A stretch of 13,438 nt of DNA from Anaerolineaceae bacterium (GCA_011620445.1 WOZB01000219.1:3202-16639); one strand, 5' to 3'. Shown: positions 7,487 to 13,438, numbered from the stretch's first letter. The notes: a model not told the origin generated them from the sequence alone. Program-made: numbers and translations.

Positions 7487-8329
7487 TTAGAGTTTTCTGA
7501 AGCAACTGGTCTCAATCAAACCCGGACCAGCATGCACGATAATCGCTGGAGGTGCATTGTAAATAGGGATTTCAGGAATCTGCAATCTGGATTGCAGACG
7601 TTCGGCTAGTGAGGTAGCCTCGTCCAGGTTATCCGCGTGAGCGATGGATGGCATCCCATCCGGGTTATCAGCAAGAATTTCGCAGGAGAGATCTTCAATC
7701 AGTTTAATGGCTTGCTTAAAGGTGCGCACCTTTTCATGCGGTGTAATAACGCCTTCCTTGAGAGTAAGAACGGGTTTAATTTGCAGAACGCTGCCAATTA
7801 ATTTTGAAGCATTGCCAATGCGCCCGCCTTTATGCAAGTATTCCAGCGTGTTGACGAGGAAATACAGCCGTTCGCGTTGGCTCAGGGCACCGATTTCGGC
7901 TATTATTTCTGCCGCTGTCGAGCCAGCAAGGGCCATCTTTTGAGCCCGCAGGACCAATTGGCCAAAACCACCTCCGATTGTGAGTGTGTCAAAAATGAAG
8001 ACCTTATCGCTGCCGAATTCCTCTTTCGCCAGATTGGCGCTGCGGAAGGTGCCGCTTAAGAATTTGGAAGGTGTAAGGATTAAGGCAGTATCACCAGCTT
8101 GCATAATTTCCTCGAAGATAGGTCGATAGAGGGCAGGGGGAGGGGCCGCTGTACCTGGCAGTTTAGCACTGGTCCTGAGCTTTTCAATAAAAAAAGAACT
8201 TGAGATCTGGTAATCATCCTCAAATGATTCACTTCCAAAAGTGATGATTTGCGGCACAAAGAAGATCCCTTGCCGCTTAAGCTCGTCGACCAGAATAACG
8301 CAGGTTGTGTCAGTAATAATTCGAATCAT
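7487..8329 (-). CDS. DegV-family fatty-acid-binding protein
   Basis: 280 aa, the usual DegV length. DegV/FakB proteins hold a fatty acid in a deep pocket and, where FakA is present, present it for phosphorylation before lipid synthesis. Family marks: N-terminal RIITDTTC (3-10), the loop GTAAPPPALY (59-68), SGTFRSA (92-98), LEYLHKGGRIG (162-172), LQIKPVL (182-188) and HAGPG (266-270). Thr60, Ser92 and His266 match the trio I recall as carboxylate-binding in FakB. The usual DSxxxSxGxG stretch reads FDTLTIGGGFG (113-123), a modest divergence. The start at ATG 8329 follows a purine-rich AGGAAGGAA region in the 15-bp gap after the zinc-ribbon gene. No FakA kinase is in the window. Soluble and cytosolic; no signal or membrane segment. 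Confidence 0.92.
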   Translation of the reverse strand: MIRIITDTTCVILVDELKRQGIFFVPQIITFGSESFEDDYQISSSFFIEKLRTSAKLPGTAAPPPALYRPIFEEIMQAGDTALILTPSKFLSGTFRSANLAKEEFGSDKVFIFDTLTIGGGFGQLVLRAQKMALAGSTAAEIIAEIGALSQRERLYFLVNTLEYLHKGGRIGNASKLIGSVLQIKPVLTLKEGVITPHEKVRTFKQAIKLIEDLSCEILADNPDGMPSIAHADNLDEATSLAERLQSRLQIPEIPIYNAPPAIIVHAGPGLIETSCFRKL

Positions 8330-8344
8330 GACCTATTTCCTTCC

Positions 8345-8938
8345 TCAAGAATAATTAGCTGGTAACCCACAATTTGGGCAAATCTTTTCTTTGTAGTAAA
8401 GCACGTAACCGCAGCGTCGGCATGCGCTGGGCTGTATATCCCCCAGAGGCGCACCGCAAGCCATGCAGTTCCCTTCACCGATCTTGTTTCCAGTCAGGCA
8501 ATAGGGGCATTTGAGGCTATTGAGACGTTCACTCAGTGATTCACCGGCGTTGTTTTGGCGGGCAATCCGATCAATCACATTCCAAACTGAATCTTCCAAC
8601 TGGGCAGATTCCACATCCTGTGCGATGTCATCCAGGTTTCCAAGCAAAGACCAGGGGTTGCGAAAAGCATCCAGTGCAGTACGCCCAAAGTTGGCTGCCA
8701 AACCCAGCATGCGTTGTTTACCAACCTGCACGCTAACGCCGTCTTCGACCTGGCTGAGATTGACTGTTAATCCGGTCTCGCCTCCAGCTTGCCGGCCAGG
8801 GCGGGTGTAGATCTGCAAGTTAAGATTGGTATCGTCACCGTACGCCTGGACCTGGTAGTTGCCAGCGTTATATCTGGCAAATAATGCCCTGGCAAAGACA
8901 CCGGGTGTTACATTTCCATGATATACACGTAAATTCAT
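8345..8938 (-). CDS. Zinc-ribbon protein with unclassified N-terminal domain
   Basis: 197 aa, start ATG 8938 preceded by GAGGT with 7-nt spacing. The C-terminal third contains four Cys pairs: C144PYC147, C158MAC161, C173RRC176 and C187PNC190. They fit two consecutive zinc ribbons or one duplicated knuckle pair. The N-terminal part (1-80) looks beta-rich (NYQVQAYGDDTNLNLQIYT, GLTVNLSQVEDGVSVQVG) and is followed by an amphipathic helical stretch (about 83-140). I do not recognise the N-terminal domain. No membrane segment is visible. It leads the five-gene minus-strand run and is divergent from the SH3-like gene, sharing a 53-bp control region. Function unknown; double zinc ribbons often bind nucleic acid or protein partners. 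Confidence 0.8.
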   Translation of the reverse strand: MNLRVYHGNVTPGVFARALFARYNAGNYQVQAYGDDTNLNLQIYTRPGRQAGGETGLTVNLSQVEDGVSVQVGKQRMLGLAANFGRTALDAFRNPWSLLGNLDDIAQDVESAQLEDSVWNVIDRIARQNNAGESLSERLNSLKCPYCLTGNKIGEGNCMACGAPLGDIQPSACRRCGYVLYYKEKICPNCGLPANYS

Positions 8939-8973
8939 ATAGAAAACCTCAAAAAATCAGGGAACTCTACTTA

Positions 8974-8983
8974 GATTATAATC
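8974..8983. promoter_or_regulatory. Palindromic bidirectional -10 element between divergent genes
   Basis: GATTATAATC is a perfect palindrome giving TATAAT on the plus strand (8977-8982) and on the minus strand (8980-8975). To the right, predicted start is near 8989, 3 nt before the ATG at 8992, with no ribosome site. To the left, predicted start is near 8968, giving a leader of about 30 nt that includes GAGGT for the zinc-ribbon gene. No clear -35 is seen on either side. Symmetric -10 elements driving divergent transcription are an established bacterial promoter type. Confidence 0.55.
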
Positions 8984-8991
8984 GGCAATTG

Positions 8992-9633
8992 ATGAAGACC
9001 TCTTCCAACCTAGATCGGAAAACGCTGGCATATCGATTGATAATGGCCACCGTCTTGATCTTTGCCACCATCATTGTATTCAGCAGTCCCAAATTGGTAA
9101 CGAATGTACAAGCTCAGTTCCCGACGGTCAATATGCCAACCGTAACCGGCAGCCCTCAGGGTCCTTTTGTTGTTGTCATAGGCGCAGAGGATGAGCCTGC
9201 CAATATCCGTACCGGCCCTAATGCCACCTACCCGAAGGTGGGTATCATGATCACCGGGCAAACTGCACCAGCCTTGGGTTATTTTGGAAACTACATACAA
9301 ATTGTATACCCAGCTGCTCCAGGAGGAAAAGGCTGGATCTACATCCATAAAGCACAATTAATTAACGGACCTGTTCCAGTATTAGAACCACCTGCGACTG
9401 AAACACCTTCAATAACGAACACGATTGATCCAACTTTGGCTGCCCAGTTCTCTGTTGAGCAGAGGACTACCCAGTTACCTACCTTTACTGAACCGCCACC
9501 TTTGTTGATTCCAACTTTTCAGGAAGTGAGTACAAATACTGTACCGGGAGGTTTGCCGATCGGTTTTGTAATCGTCATTCTATTTGGCTTGGGTTTGTGC
9601 TTGACCTTGATTTCCCTTATGCGGCGGGGTTAA
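8992..9633 (+). CDS. SH3-like domain membrane/secreted protein
   Basis: 213 aa from ATG 8992. The frame is open further upstream to 8884, but that stretch is antisense to the zinc-ribbon gene's 5' end and includes the promoter, so 8992 is preferred. Residues 14-32 (YRLIMATVLIFATIIVFSS) form a signal or anchor helix, with a possible signal peptidase site at VQA-QF (39-42). A bacterial SH3-like (SH3b) domain spans about 58-125 with the typical NIRTGPNATYPKVG (71-84) and GKGWIYIHKAQLI (112-124). A Pro/Thr-rich low-complexity stretch (about 125-187) leads to a C-terminal membrane helix (188-209, GFVIVILFGLGLCLTLISLM) ending in RRG. This suggests an extracytoplasmic SH3 domain tethered to the membrane, possibly binding cell wall. 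Its last 54 bp overlap the convergent patatin gene. Confidence 0.85.
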   Translation: MKTSSNLDRKTLAYRLIMATVLIFATIIVFSSPKLVTNVQAQFPTVNMPTVTGSPQGPFVVVIGAEDEPANIRTGPNATYPKVGIMITGQTAPALGYFGNYIQIVYPAAPGGKGWIYIHKAQLINGPVPVLEPPATETPSITNTIDPTLAAQFSVEQRTTQLPTFTEPPPLLIPTFQEVSTNTVPGGLPIGFVIVILFGLGLCLTLISLMRRG

Positions 9634-10551
9634 AGTTTTGAATGTAGGCCGCAACTCATCGGAATTGTCAACATATTTTGCCACCCTCACCAAGGTTTTC
9701 ACAAAATCCATAGATTTCTCCAATTGATCAAGTTGGCACTTCATTGCATCGTAACCGCGCTCGCGCAGGTCCGTTGGGACGACATGGTCAAGGGTATGAT
9801 AGTGACCGACCAGCGGGGTAACGATCACATCTGGTTTGTCAAGCAATAATTTGGCATCTGCCATGCGGACCATCATCAAGTCAGCTGAACGGGAGATGAG
9901 ACTAAAGGACTCATAATAACGGGTGCGTGATAGGCGCTGTGAGATGCGCCTTGGTACCAAATCTTCAAACGGGAAAACAGGTTGGCCATTAGCTTCTTCT
10001 GGGTTTTTCTTGTGAAGACAGACCGCCACCACCGGTACAGCGGGATCAATTTGACGGGCAATACTCACGGGCACCGGGTCCAAAACCCCTCCATCGACGA
10101 GCAATCCTTTTTCTGTCTTTTGGGGGGGGAGAATACCAGGCATGGCGATGGTCGCTAATACTGCATCCACCGCTTTACCAGTGGAAAGCACCACTTCACA
10201 CTCTGTGTCCATATTTACAGCGGTAGCAGCGAACTTGATGGGGAAGTTTTCGATCAATTGATCCTGGAAAAACTCATGCAGCAAATCCTCAATCAGGGCA
10301 TTTCCTAGTAAAGATGTGTATTGCCCAGGTCGGTGGCGAAAACTTGGTTTCTGCGTAAAACGTTCGATGAAGGAATCAATTTCATTCAAGCTGGCCCCGG
10401 AAGCATATAAAGCACCCATTAGCCCCCCTATGCTGGTACCAGCAATGCCTTTTACCTTGTAGCCATTTTCTTCAAGGCAGCGAAGAACCCCCAGATGAGC
10501 GATGCCCCGCAAGCCTCCGCCCCCCAGTGCCAATACGATTTCCTTAGTCAT
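9580..10551 (-). CDS. Patatin-like phospholipase (RssA/NTE-type)
   Basis: 323 aa from ATG 10551, chosen because GGGAGGA lies just upstream; the in-frame ATG at 10563 falls before this ribosome site. Patatin-like enzymes are Ser-Asp dyad acyl hydrolases. Visible here: oxyanion-hole motif GGGGLRG (10-16), nucleophile elbow GTSIGG (38-43, Ser40), MPGILPP (137-143) and LVDGGVLDPVP with the catalytic Asp153 in DGG. The hydrolase domain ends by about 200; the rest is helical, finishing with a polar tail rich in Gln, Lys and Pro (NQGQAQTQAK). No signal peptide, so cytosolic or membrane-peripheral. The tail is encoded opposite the last membrane helix of the convergent SH3-like gene. A run of eight C on the coding strand (plus positions 10122-10129) lies within the ILPP codons, but the frame is intact. 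The physiological lipid substrate is unknown. Confidence 0.93.
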   Translation of the reverse strand: MTKEIVLALGGGGLRGIAHLGVLRCLEENGYKVKGIAGTSIGGLMGALYASGASLNEIDSFIERFTQKPSFRHRPGQYTSLLGNALIEDLLHEFFQDQLIENFPIKFAATAVNMDTECEVVLSTGKAVDAVLATIAMPGILPPQKTEKGLLVDGGVLDPVPVSIARQIDPAVPVVAVCLHKKNPEEANGQPVFPFEDLVPRRISQRLSRTRYYESFSLISRSADLMMVRMADAKLLLDKPDVIVTPLVGHYHTLDHVVPTDLRERGYDAMKCQLDQLEKSMDFVKTLVRVAKYVDNSDELRPTFKTLTPPHKGNQGQAQTQAK

Positions 10552-10561
10552 AAATCCTCCC

Positions 10562-10582
10562 ATCCTTCAGTGATCCTTCAGT
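10562..10582. repeat. Tandem 10-bp repeat in the patatin gene leader
   Basis: ATCCTTCAGT occurs at 10562-10571 and 10573-10582, an 11-bp period. On the minus strand it reads ACTGAAGGAT twice, directly upstream of the GGGAGGA ribosome site of the patatin gene, so it lies in that gene's predicted 5' leader. About one helical turn between copies would suit a dimeric regulator; alternatively the repeated AAGGA could act as standby ribosome sites. It may also be simple duplication. Confidence 0.4.
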
Positions 10583-10604
10583 AATGCGTCTATTCAATTG
10601 TACG

Positions 10605-10617
10605 ATTATGCTAAAAT
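10605..10617. promoter_or_regulatory. Closely abutting divergent -10 boxes for smpB and the patatin gene
   Basis: Plus strand: TGCTAAAAT (10609-10617), an extended -10 (TGnTAAAAT) ending 8 nt before the smpB ATG. Minus strand: CATAAT (10610-10605), a -10 candidate about 54 nt before the patatin ATG; TACAAT at 10602-10597 is an alternative. No good -35 in either direction. smpB has no ribosome site, so its transcript may be leaderless. Confidence 0.45.
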
Positions 10618-10625
10618 TGCGCAAC

Positions 10626-11072
10626 ATGGATGTCAAAACGTTAGCGACCAACCGCAAGGCGCGGTTTGAATATTTTATCGAAGAAACCTATGAAGCCGGA
10701 ATTGCCTTATTCGGGACGGAAATCAAATCTGTCCGCCTGGGCCAAATCAGCTTACAAGAAGCTTATGTACGTACGGATGGCAAACAAGCCTGGCTCGTAG
10801 GTGCTCACGTTGCTCCTTACGCACAGGCCAGTGCCTTCCAGCACGATCCTGACCGCGAACGTAAGCTGCTGCTGCATAAGAAGGAAATCAAGGAGATGTG
10901 GAATGCAGTGCGCATCAAAGGGATGACGATTGTCCCGATGCGTGTTTACCTGAAAGCCGGGCGGGCGAAACTGGAAATTGGCGTCGCAAAGGGCAAAAGA
11001 CTCTACGACAAACGCGCCAGTATCAAGGAACGTGACGAGGAGCGCGACTCCTCCATGCGCAATAAGTATTAG
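10626..11072 (+). CDS. smpB: SsrA-binding protein SmpB
   Basis: 148 aa, the normal length. SmpB binds tmRNA and, with it, rescues stalled ribosomes and tags the incomplete protein for degradation. Conserved features: ATNRKARFEYFIEETYEAG (7-25), LFGTEIKSVRLGQISLQEAY (28-47), HVAPYAQAS (61-69), FQHDPDRERKLLLHKKEI (71-88) and the basic C-terminal tail with GKRLYDKR (123-130) and ERDEERD, which mimics a codon-anticodon helix in the decoding site. Start chosen at ATG 10626 (MDVKTLATNRKA), matching family N-termini; an in-frame ATG at 10584 would add 14 residues across the promoter. There is no Shine-Dalgarno, and a -10-like box ends 8 nt upstream. The tmRNA gene (ssrA) is not in this window. Confidence 0.97.
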   Translation: MDVKTLATNRKARFEYFIEETYEAGIALFGTEIKSVRLGQISLQEAYVRTDGKQAWLVGAHVAPYAQASAFQHDPDRERKLLLHKKEIKEMWNAVRIKGMTIVPMRVYLKAGRAKLEIGVAKGKRLYDKRASIKERDEERDSSMRNKY

Positions 11073-11099
11073 AATTAGCTAAATATTCAACCTCTTATT

Positions 11100-11127
11100 T
11101 TGACCTCTATTTCAAACAAGCTATAAT
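11100..11127 (+). promoter_or_regulatory. Sigma-70-type promoter for the L,D-transpeptidase gene, leaderless spacing
   Basis: TTGACC (11100-11105), 16-bp spacer, TATAAT (11122-11127). This is the best full promoter in the window. The -10 ends 8 nt before the ATG at 11136, putting the start near 11134 and leaving a leader of about 2 nt. No ribosome site is present. It probably drives the transpeptidase, the DUF2085 gene and pgeF together. Confidence 0.65.
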
Positions 11128-11135
11128 CTCCGATC

Positions 11136-12224
11136 ATGGACAAAAATAATGCTCTTTCACGCAGGGAATTCCTCAAGGCTGGCGCTTTAACAGCCGGTGC
11201 GTTGGCATTGCCCAAATTTGGAGATCGCCGCATCTATAAACCGCAAATTTACGCAGATGGTGCCAATCTTGGGCGCATTATCTCTGGGGATATCGGTGCC
11301 TGGACTGAAATAAAGAGTGAACCCAACATGAGCGCGCCAACCATTGCGCGCATTTATCGCGATGAAGTGGTTGAAATTAAGCATGTAGTCATAGCCAGCA
11401 GTCTCGACCTAAACCGCATCAATCAACGATGGGTAGAAACTTCTCAAGGTTACATTTATGAACCTTACGTTCAACCGGTCAAGAATAAGATTAACAAGCC
11501 TTTGACGAAACTGCCTGTGAATGAGCAAGGTCAGGTTGGTATGTGGGTCGAAATTTCTGTACCGATTGTTGGCTTGGAGCTGACCCGCTCACCCGAATCG
11601 TTTTGGCTCAAAGACATGCTTGTGCCAAAGCTCTACTACTCCCAGATTTTTTGGGCTATTGACCTCCGCCAGAATAATGGGAAGACAGAATACTTACTAA
11701 CACAACTCTATGGGGCTGCACCGGATAGCTTCTGGGTGGACGCAGCAGCTTGTAGACCACTGACCAAGGAAGATACTTCCCCAATCCATCCTGAGGTCCA
11801 GGATAAAACTATTCGTGTCGACTTGGATTATCAGACTCTCTCGTGCTTCGAGGGCAAGAATGAAGTTTACTATTGCGACATTTCCTCAGGCGGCAAACCT
11901 GAAGGCACGTGGATTACACCGGTAGGTGAAAACATTATCTGGCGCAAGCTGGTTTCCATTCATATGAGCGCGAGCGGCACCTGGGCTTTCGATACGCCCG
12001 GAATCGGGTGGGTCACATTTTTTGATTCAAATGGCGCAGCTGTTCATTCAACCTATTGGCATAACAACTATGGAACGGCCGTCTCACACGGTTGTGTGAA
12101 TTGCCGTCCTGAAGACGCCCAGTTCATTTTCCGGTGGACTAATCCGGTAGTTGACTATTACCCAGGTGAATTGACGATCGCAGGTATGGGGATTTCGACC
12201 CACGTTCTTGTTTCCGGATCGTAA
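11136..12224 (+). CDS. Tat-exported L,D-transpeptidase (YkuD domain)
   Basis: 362 aa. The N-terminus has an exact twin-arginine motif, SRREFLK (8-14), followed by an Ala/Leu/Gly-rich stretch (GALTAGALALPKFG), so the folded protein is predicted to leave by the Tat pathway. Residues about 45-120 look like an SH3-like beta region (WTEIKSEPNMSAPTIARIY, ending QGYIYEPYVQPV). The YkuD catalytic domain spans about 223-358: RVDLDYQTLSCFEG, GTWITPVGENIIWRK, VHSTYWHNNYG (303-313, His304) and SHGCVNCRPEDA (317-328), with the nucleophile Cys320 in the HxxxxxxxxSHGC(V/I)N signature region. Such enzymes make 3-3 cross-links in peptidoglycan or attach proteins to it. Its own promoter lies upstream; the next gene starts 10 nt after its stop. 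No lipobox is seen. Confidence 0.93.
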   Translation: MDKNNALSRREFLKAGALTAGALALPKFGDRRIYKPQIYADGANLGRIISGDIGAWTEIKSEPNMSAPTIARIYRDEVVEIKHVVIASSLDLNRINQRWVETSQGYIYEPYVQPVKNKINKPLTKLPVNEQGQVGMWVEISVPIVGLELTRSPESFWLKDMLVPKLYYSQIFWAIDLRQNNGKTEYLLTQLYGAAPDSFWVDAAACRPLTKEDTSPIHPEVQDKTIRVDLDYQTLSCFEGKNEVYYCDISSGGKPEGTWITPVGENIIWRKLVSIHMSASGTWAFDTPGIGWVTFFDSNGAAVHSTYWHNNYGTAVSHGCVNCRPEDAQFIFRWTNPVVDYYPGELTIAGMGISTHVLVSGS

Positions 12225-12234
12225 AGGTCTTAGC

Positions 12235-13233
12235 GTGAAGAAAACCGCAGGACAAGCTCCCCTCAAAATCGCGCTTTTTTATTCAAAAGCCAACGAGGAA
12301 GCCAAAATTAAGCTTGCTGAGCGAGTAGCCTCATTCCAAACTGAGTTTCCACATGAATTAGTGCTTATCGATGTGAGCAGCTCCACTTTTTTATATACAA
12401 AAATGCAAAAGAGTTTGCCGCGCTTGGAAATTGGAGATATTGCCTTGCAAGGCAGTTTTGACAGCTTGCGTTTAGCACATTTCTTTGAGGAAGCTTCAAA
12501 CCGCTCAGGTGAGATGGGGGTTAAAATTGAGCAAGAGAAACAGTATCTACCTCTGAAGGCGAGGGAAAAGCGGGAACTCTTCTTGCGCAGACACTATCCT
12601 CTATTGATTGCAGGAATACTGAGCCTCTACCTTGGACTGGCATTTCTTGCGCCGATCATGATGAATGCCGGCAATACCCTGACTGCACAAAGACTTTATG
12701 CTCTTTTCCGACCTTTTTGCCATCAAATGGCGTCACGTTCATTTTTCTTATATGGCAGTCAATTGGTTTATCCGACCAGCCTGGCTCATATGGAGGGCTT
12801 GGTAACTTATGGTGAAGCCTCCGGTCAGCGGGAAAATGATATTTCAGCTGCCTCTCATTTTGTAGGTAATGAACAGATGGGCTACAAGATTGCTTTATGC
12901 CAAAGGGATCTGGCCATCTACTCCAGCCTTCTGGGAGTTACCTTGCTTTTCATTTTTATCCGCTACAAAGGAAAGAATATTCCCTGGTACTTGTGGGCAC
13001 TTCTGGGACTTGTGCCGATTGCCCTGGATGGCGGCACTCAGATAGTATCCATCATCCGTCTGCCACTTCTGAACTGGATTCCGGCTCGGGAAAGCACCCC
13101 TTATTTGCGACTCATTACTGGAATGCTTTTTGGGGGATTGACGGCCTGGTACGGACTTTTTACCAGCGATGAAATTATTGAAGAAAAACGCATTATGCTT
13201 GAAAAACGCGCGTTGGCTTCGAGGGCAAAATGA
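12235..13233 (+). CDS. DUF2085 membrane protein with N-terminal thioredoxin/glutaredoxin-like domain
   Basis: 332 aa from GTG 12235, chosen because AAAGGT (12223-12228) sits 6 nt upstream; an in-frame TTG at 12208 would overlap the transpeptidase gene. Residues 9-85 have a glutaredoxin-like pattern: strand KIALFYS, helix, strand ELVLIDV, a Pro before LEIGDIALQGSF, then a helix. FYSKANEE occupies the place of the redox CxxC, so it lacks catalytic cysteines. The C-terminal part is DUF2085-like: membrane helices at about 122-143, 226-243, 250-271 and 291-309, with FRPFCHQMASRSFFLYG (158-174) and ALCQRDLAIYSSLLG (220-234), matching the family's paired Cys motifs. Cys162/His163 and Cys222 could bind a metal. 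DUF2085 has no assigned function. Its TGA overlaps the ATG of pgeF. Confidence 0.85.
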   Translation: MKKTAGQAPLKIALFYSKANEEAKIKLAERVASFQTEFPHELVLIDVSSSTFLYTKMQKSLPRLEIGDIALQGSFDSLRLAHFFEEASNRSGEMGVKIEQEKQYLPLKAREKRELFLRRHYPLLIAGILSLYLGLAFLAPIMMNAGNTLTAQRLYALFRPFCHQMASRSFFLYGSQLVYPTSLAHMEGLVTYGEASGQRENDISAASHFVGNEQMGYKIALCQRDLAIYSSLLGVTLLFIFIRYKGKNIPWYLWALLGLVPIALDGGTQIVSIIRLPLLNWIPARESTPYLRLITGMLFGGLTAWYGLFTSDEIIEEKRIMLEKRALASRAK

Positions 13234-13438
13234 TCCGTCATGAGGCTCAAGGTTTACGCTTTTACCGTTTTGAAAACATTCCCGATTCAGAAGTAAATTA
13301 TGGGGTATTTACCCGTCTTGGGGGAGCATCCAATGGCATCCATCATTCACTTAACCTTGGACGCACGAATGGTGATTCGACTGAAAATGTATTGGAGAAC
13401 CTCCAACGTGTTTATCAATTCCTCGGGCGCAGTCTGAA
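13230..13438 (+). CDS. pgeF: Peptidoglycan editing factor / purine nucleoside phosphorylase family (YfiH/PgeF), 5' fragment
   Basis: The frame opens at ATG 13230, overlapping the previous stop as ATGA, and runs off the right edge after 69 codons. The visible N-terminus contains NYGVFTRLGGASNG (about 23-36) and SLNLGRTNGDSTENVLENLQ (about 40-59), the standard opening of the YfiH/PgeF (formerly laccase-domain) family. Full proteins are about 240-280 aa; the Zn/Cu-binding His-Cys-His residues lie beyond the edge. In E. coli PgeF removes misincorporated residues from peptidoglycan precursors, and family members also show purine nucleoside phosphorylase activity. Following a transpeptidase gene, a cell-wall editing role is plausible but not shown. 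Confidence 0.9.
   Translation, partial: MIRHEAQGLRFYRFENIPDSEVNYGVFTRLGGASNGIHHSLNLGRTNGDSTENVLENLQRVYQFLGRSL

Noticed and set aside
8884..8991. In-frame upstream extension of the SH3-like protein
   Set aside because: It would run antisense through the zinc-ribbon gene start and through the promoter; the signal helix follows naturally from ATG 8992.
10552..10563. Upstream ATG adding four residues to the patatin protein
   Set aside because: The strong GGGAGGA site lies within this stretch and is correctly placed for ATG 10551.
11073..11100. Possible terminator after smpB (TTAGCTAA palindrome, GAAT/ATTC arms)
   Set aside because: The stem is short and AT-rich with no U-tract; not convincing as an intrinsic terminator.
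12208..12234. TTG start for the DUF2085 protein overlapping the transpeptidase gene
   Set aside because: GTG 12235 has AAAGGT at good spacing, and the extension encodes nothing recognisable.

Overview
The window looks like chromosomal housekeeping and signalling DNA from a bacterium, most likely phylum Chloroflexota, class Anaerolineae. This placement is an inference from gene types: a ParB-like/tandem universal-stress fusion, a multi-GAF SpoIIE phosphatase, a Tat-exported L,D-transpeptidase, short SH3-type membrane proteins and a DUF2085 membrane protein. Base composition is moderate and even by eye. I see no insertion sequence, phage gene, CRISPR array, rRNA or tRNA. Coding density is very high; the longest gap is 179 bp (681-859).

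Layout. (1) 1-680, minus: 5' part of a PfkB/ribokinase-family kinase running off the left edge. (2) 860-2572, plus: ParB/Srx-like domain fused to two universal stress domains. Its stop codon abuts, tail to tail, the stop of the next gene, inside a perfect 12-bp palindrome. (3) 8938 down to 2573, minus: a co-directional five-gene run of zinc-ribbon protein, DegV lipid-binding protein, RluA-type pseudouridine synthase, RsbW-like anti-sigma kinase and a six-GAF SpoIIE/PP2C phosphatase. Spacings are 15, 0, 42 and about 0-6 bp. (4) 8992-9633, plus: SH3-like secreted or membrane protein, overlapping by 54 bp the tail of a convergent patatin-like phospholipase (9580-10551, minus). (5) 10626-13438, plus: smpB, L,D-transpeptidase, DUF2085 membrane protein and the start of pgeF (yfiH), the last two overlapping at ATGA.

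How it may work together. The RsbW-like kinase and the GAF/SpoIIE phosphatase form a partner-switching pair: small ligands sensed by six GAF domains would set phosphatase activity toward a phosphorylated STAS antagonist that is not in this window. The L,D-transpeptidase and the SH3 protein act at the cell envelope. DegV, the pseudouridine synthase and SmpB are housekeeping.

The most distinctive non-coding signal is at gene starts. Four genes (starts near 6754, 8992, 10626 and 11136) have a -10 hexamer ending only 7-9 nt before the ATG and no Shine-Dalgarno sequence, as expected for leaderless mRNAs. Neighbours starting at 860, 8329, 8938, 10551 and 12235 have purine-rich ribosome sites. At 8974-8983 the -10 element is a perfect palindrome reading TATAAT on both strands between divergent genes. 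I found no clearly undescribed multi-gene system; the best leads are this promoter architecture and the unusual domain fusions.
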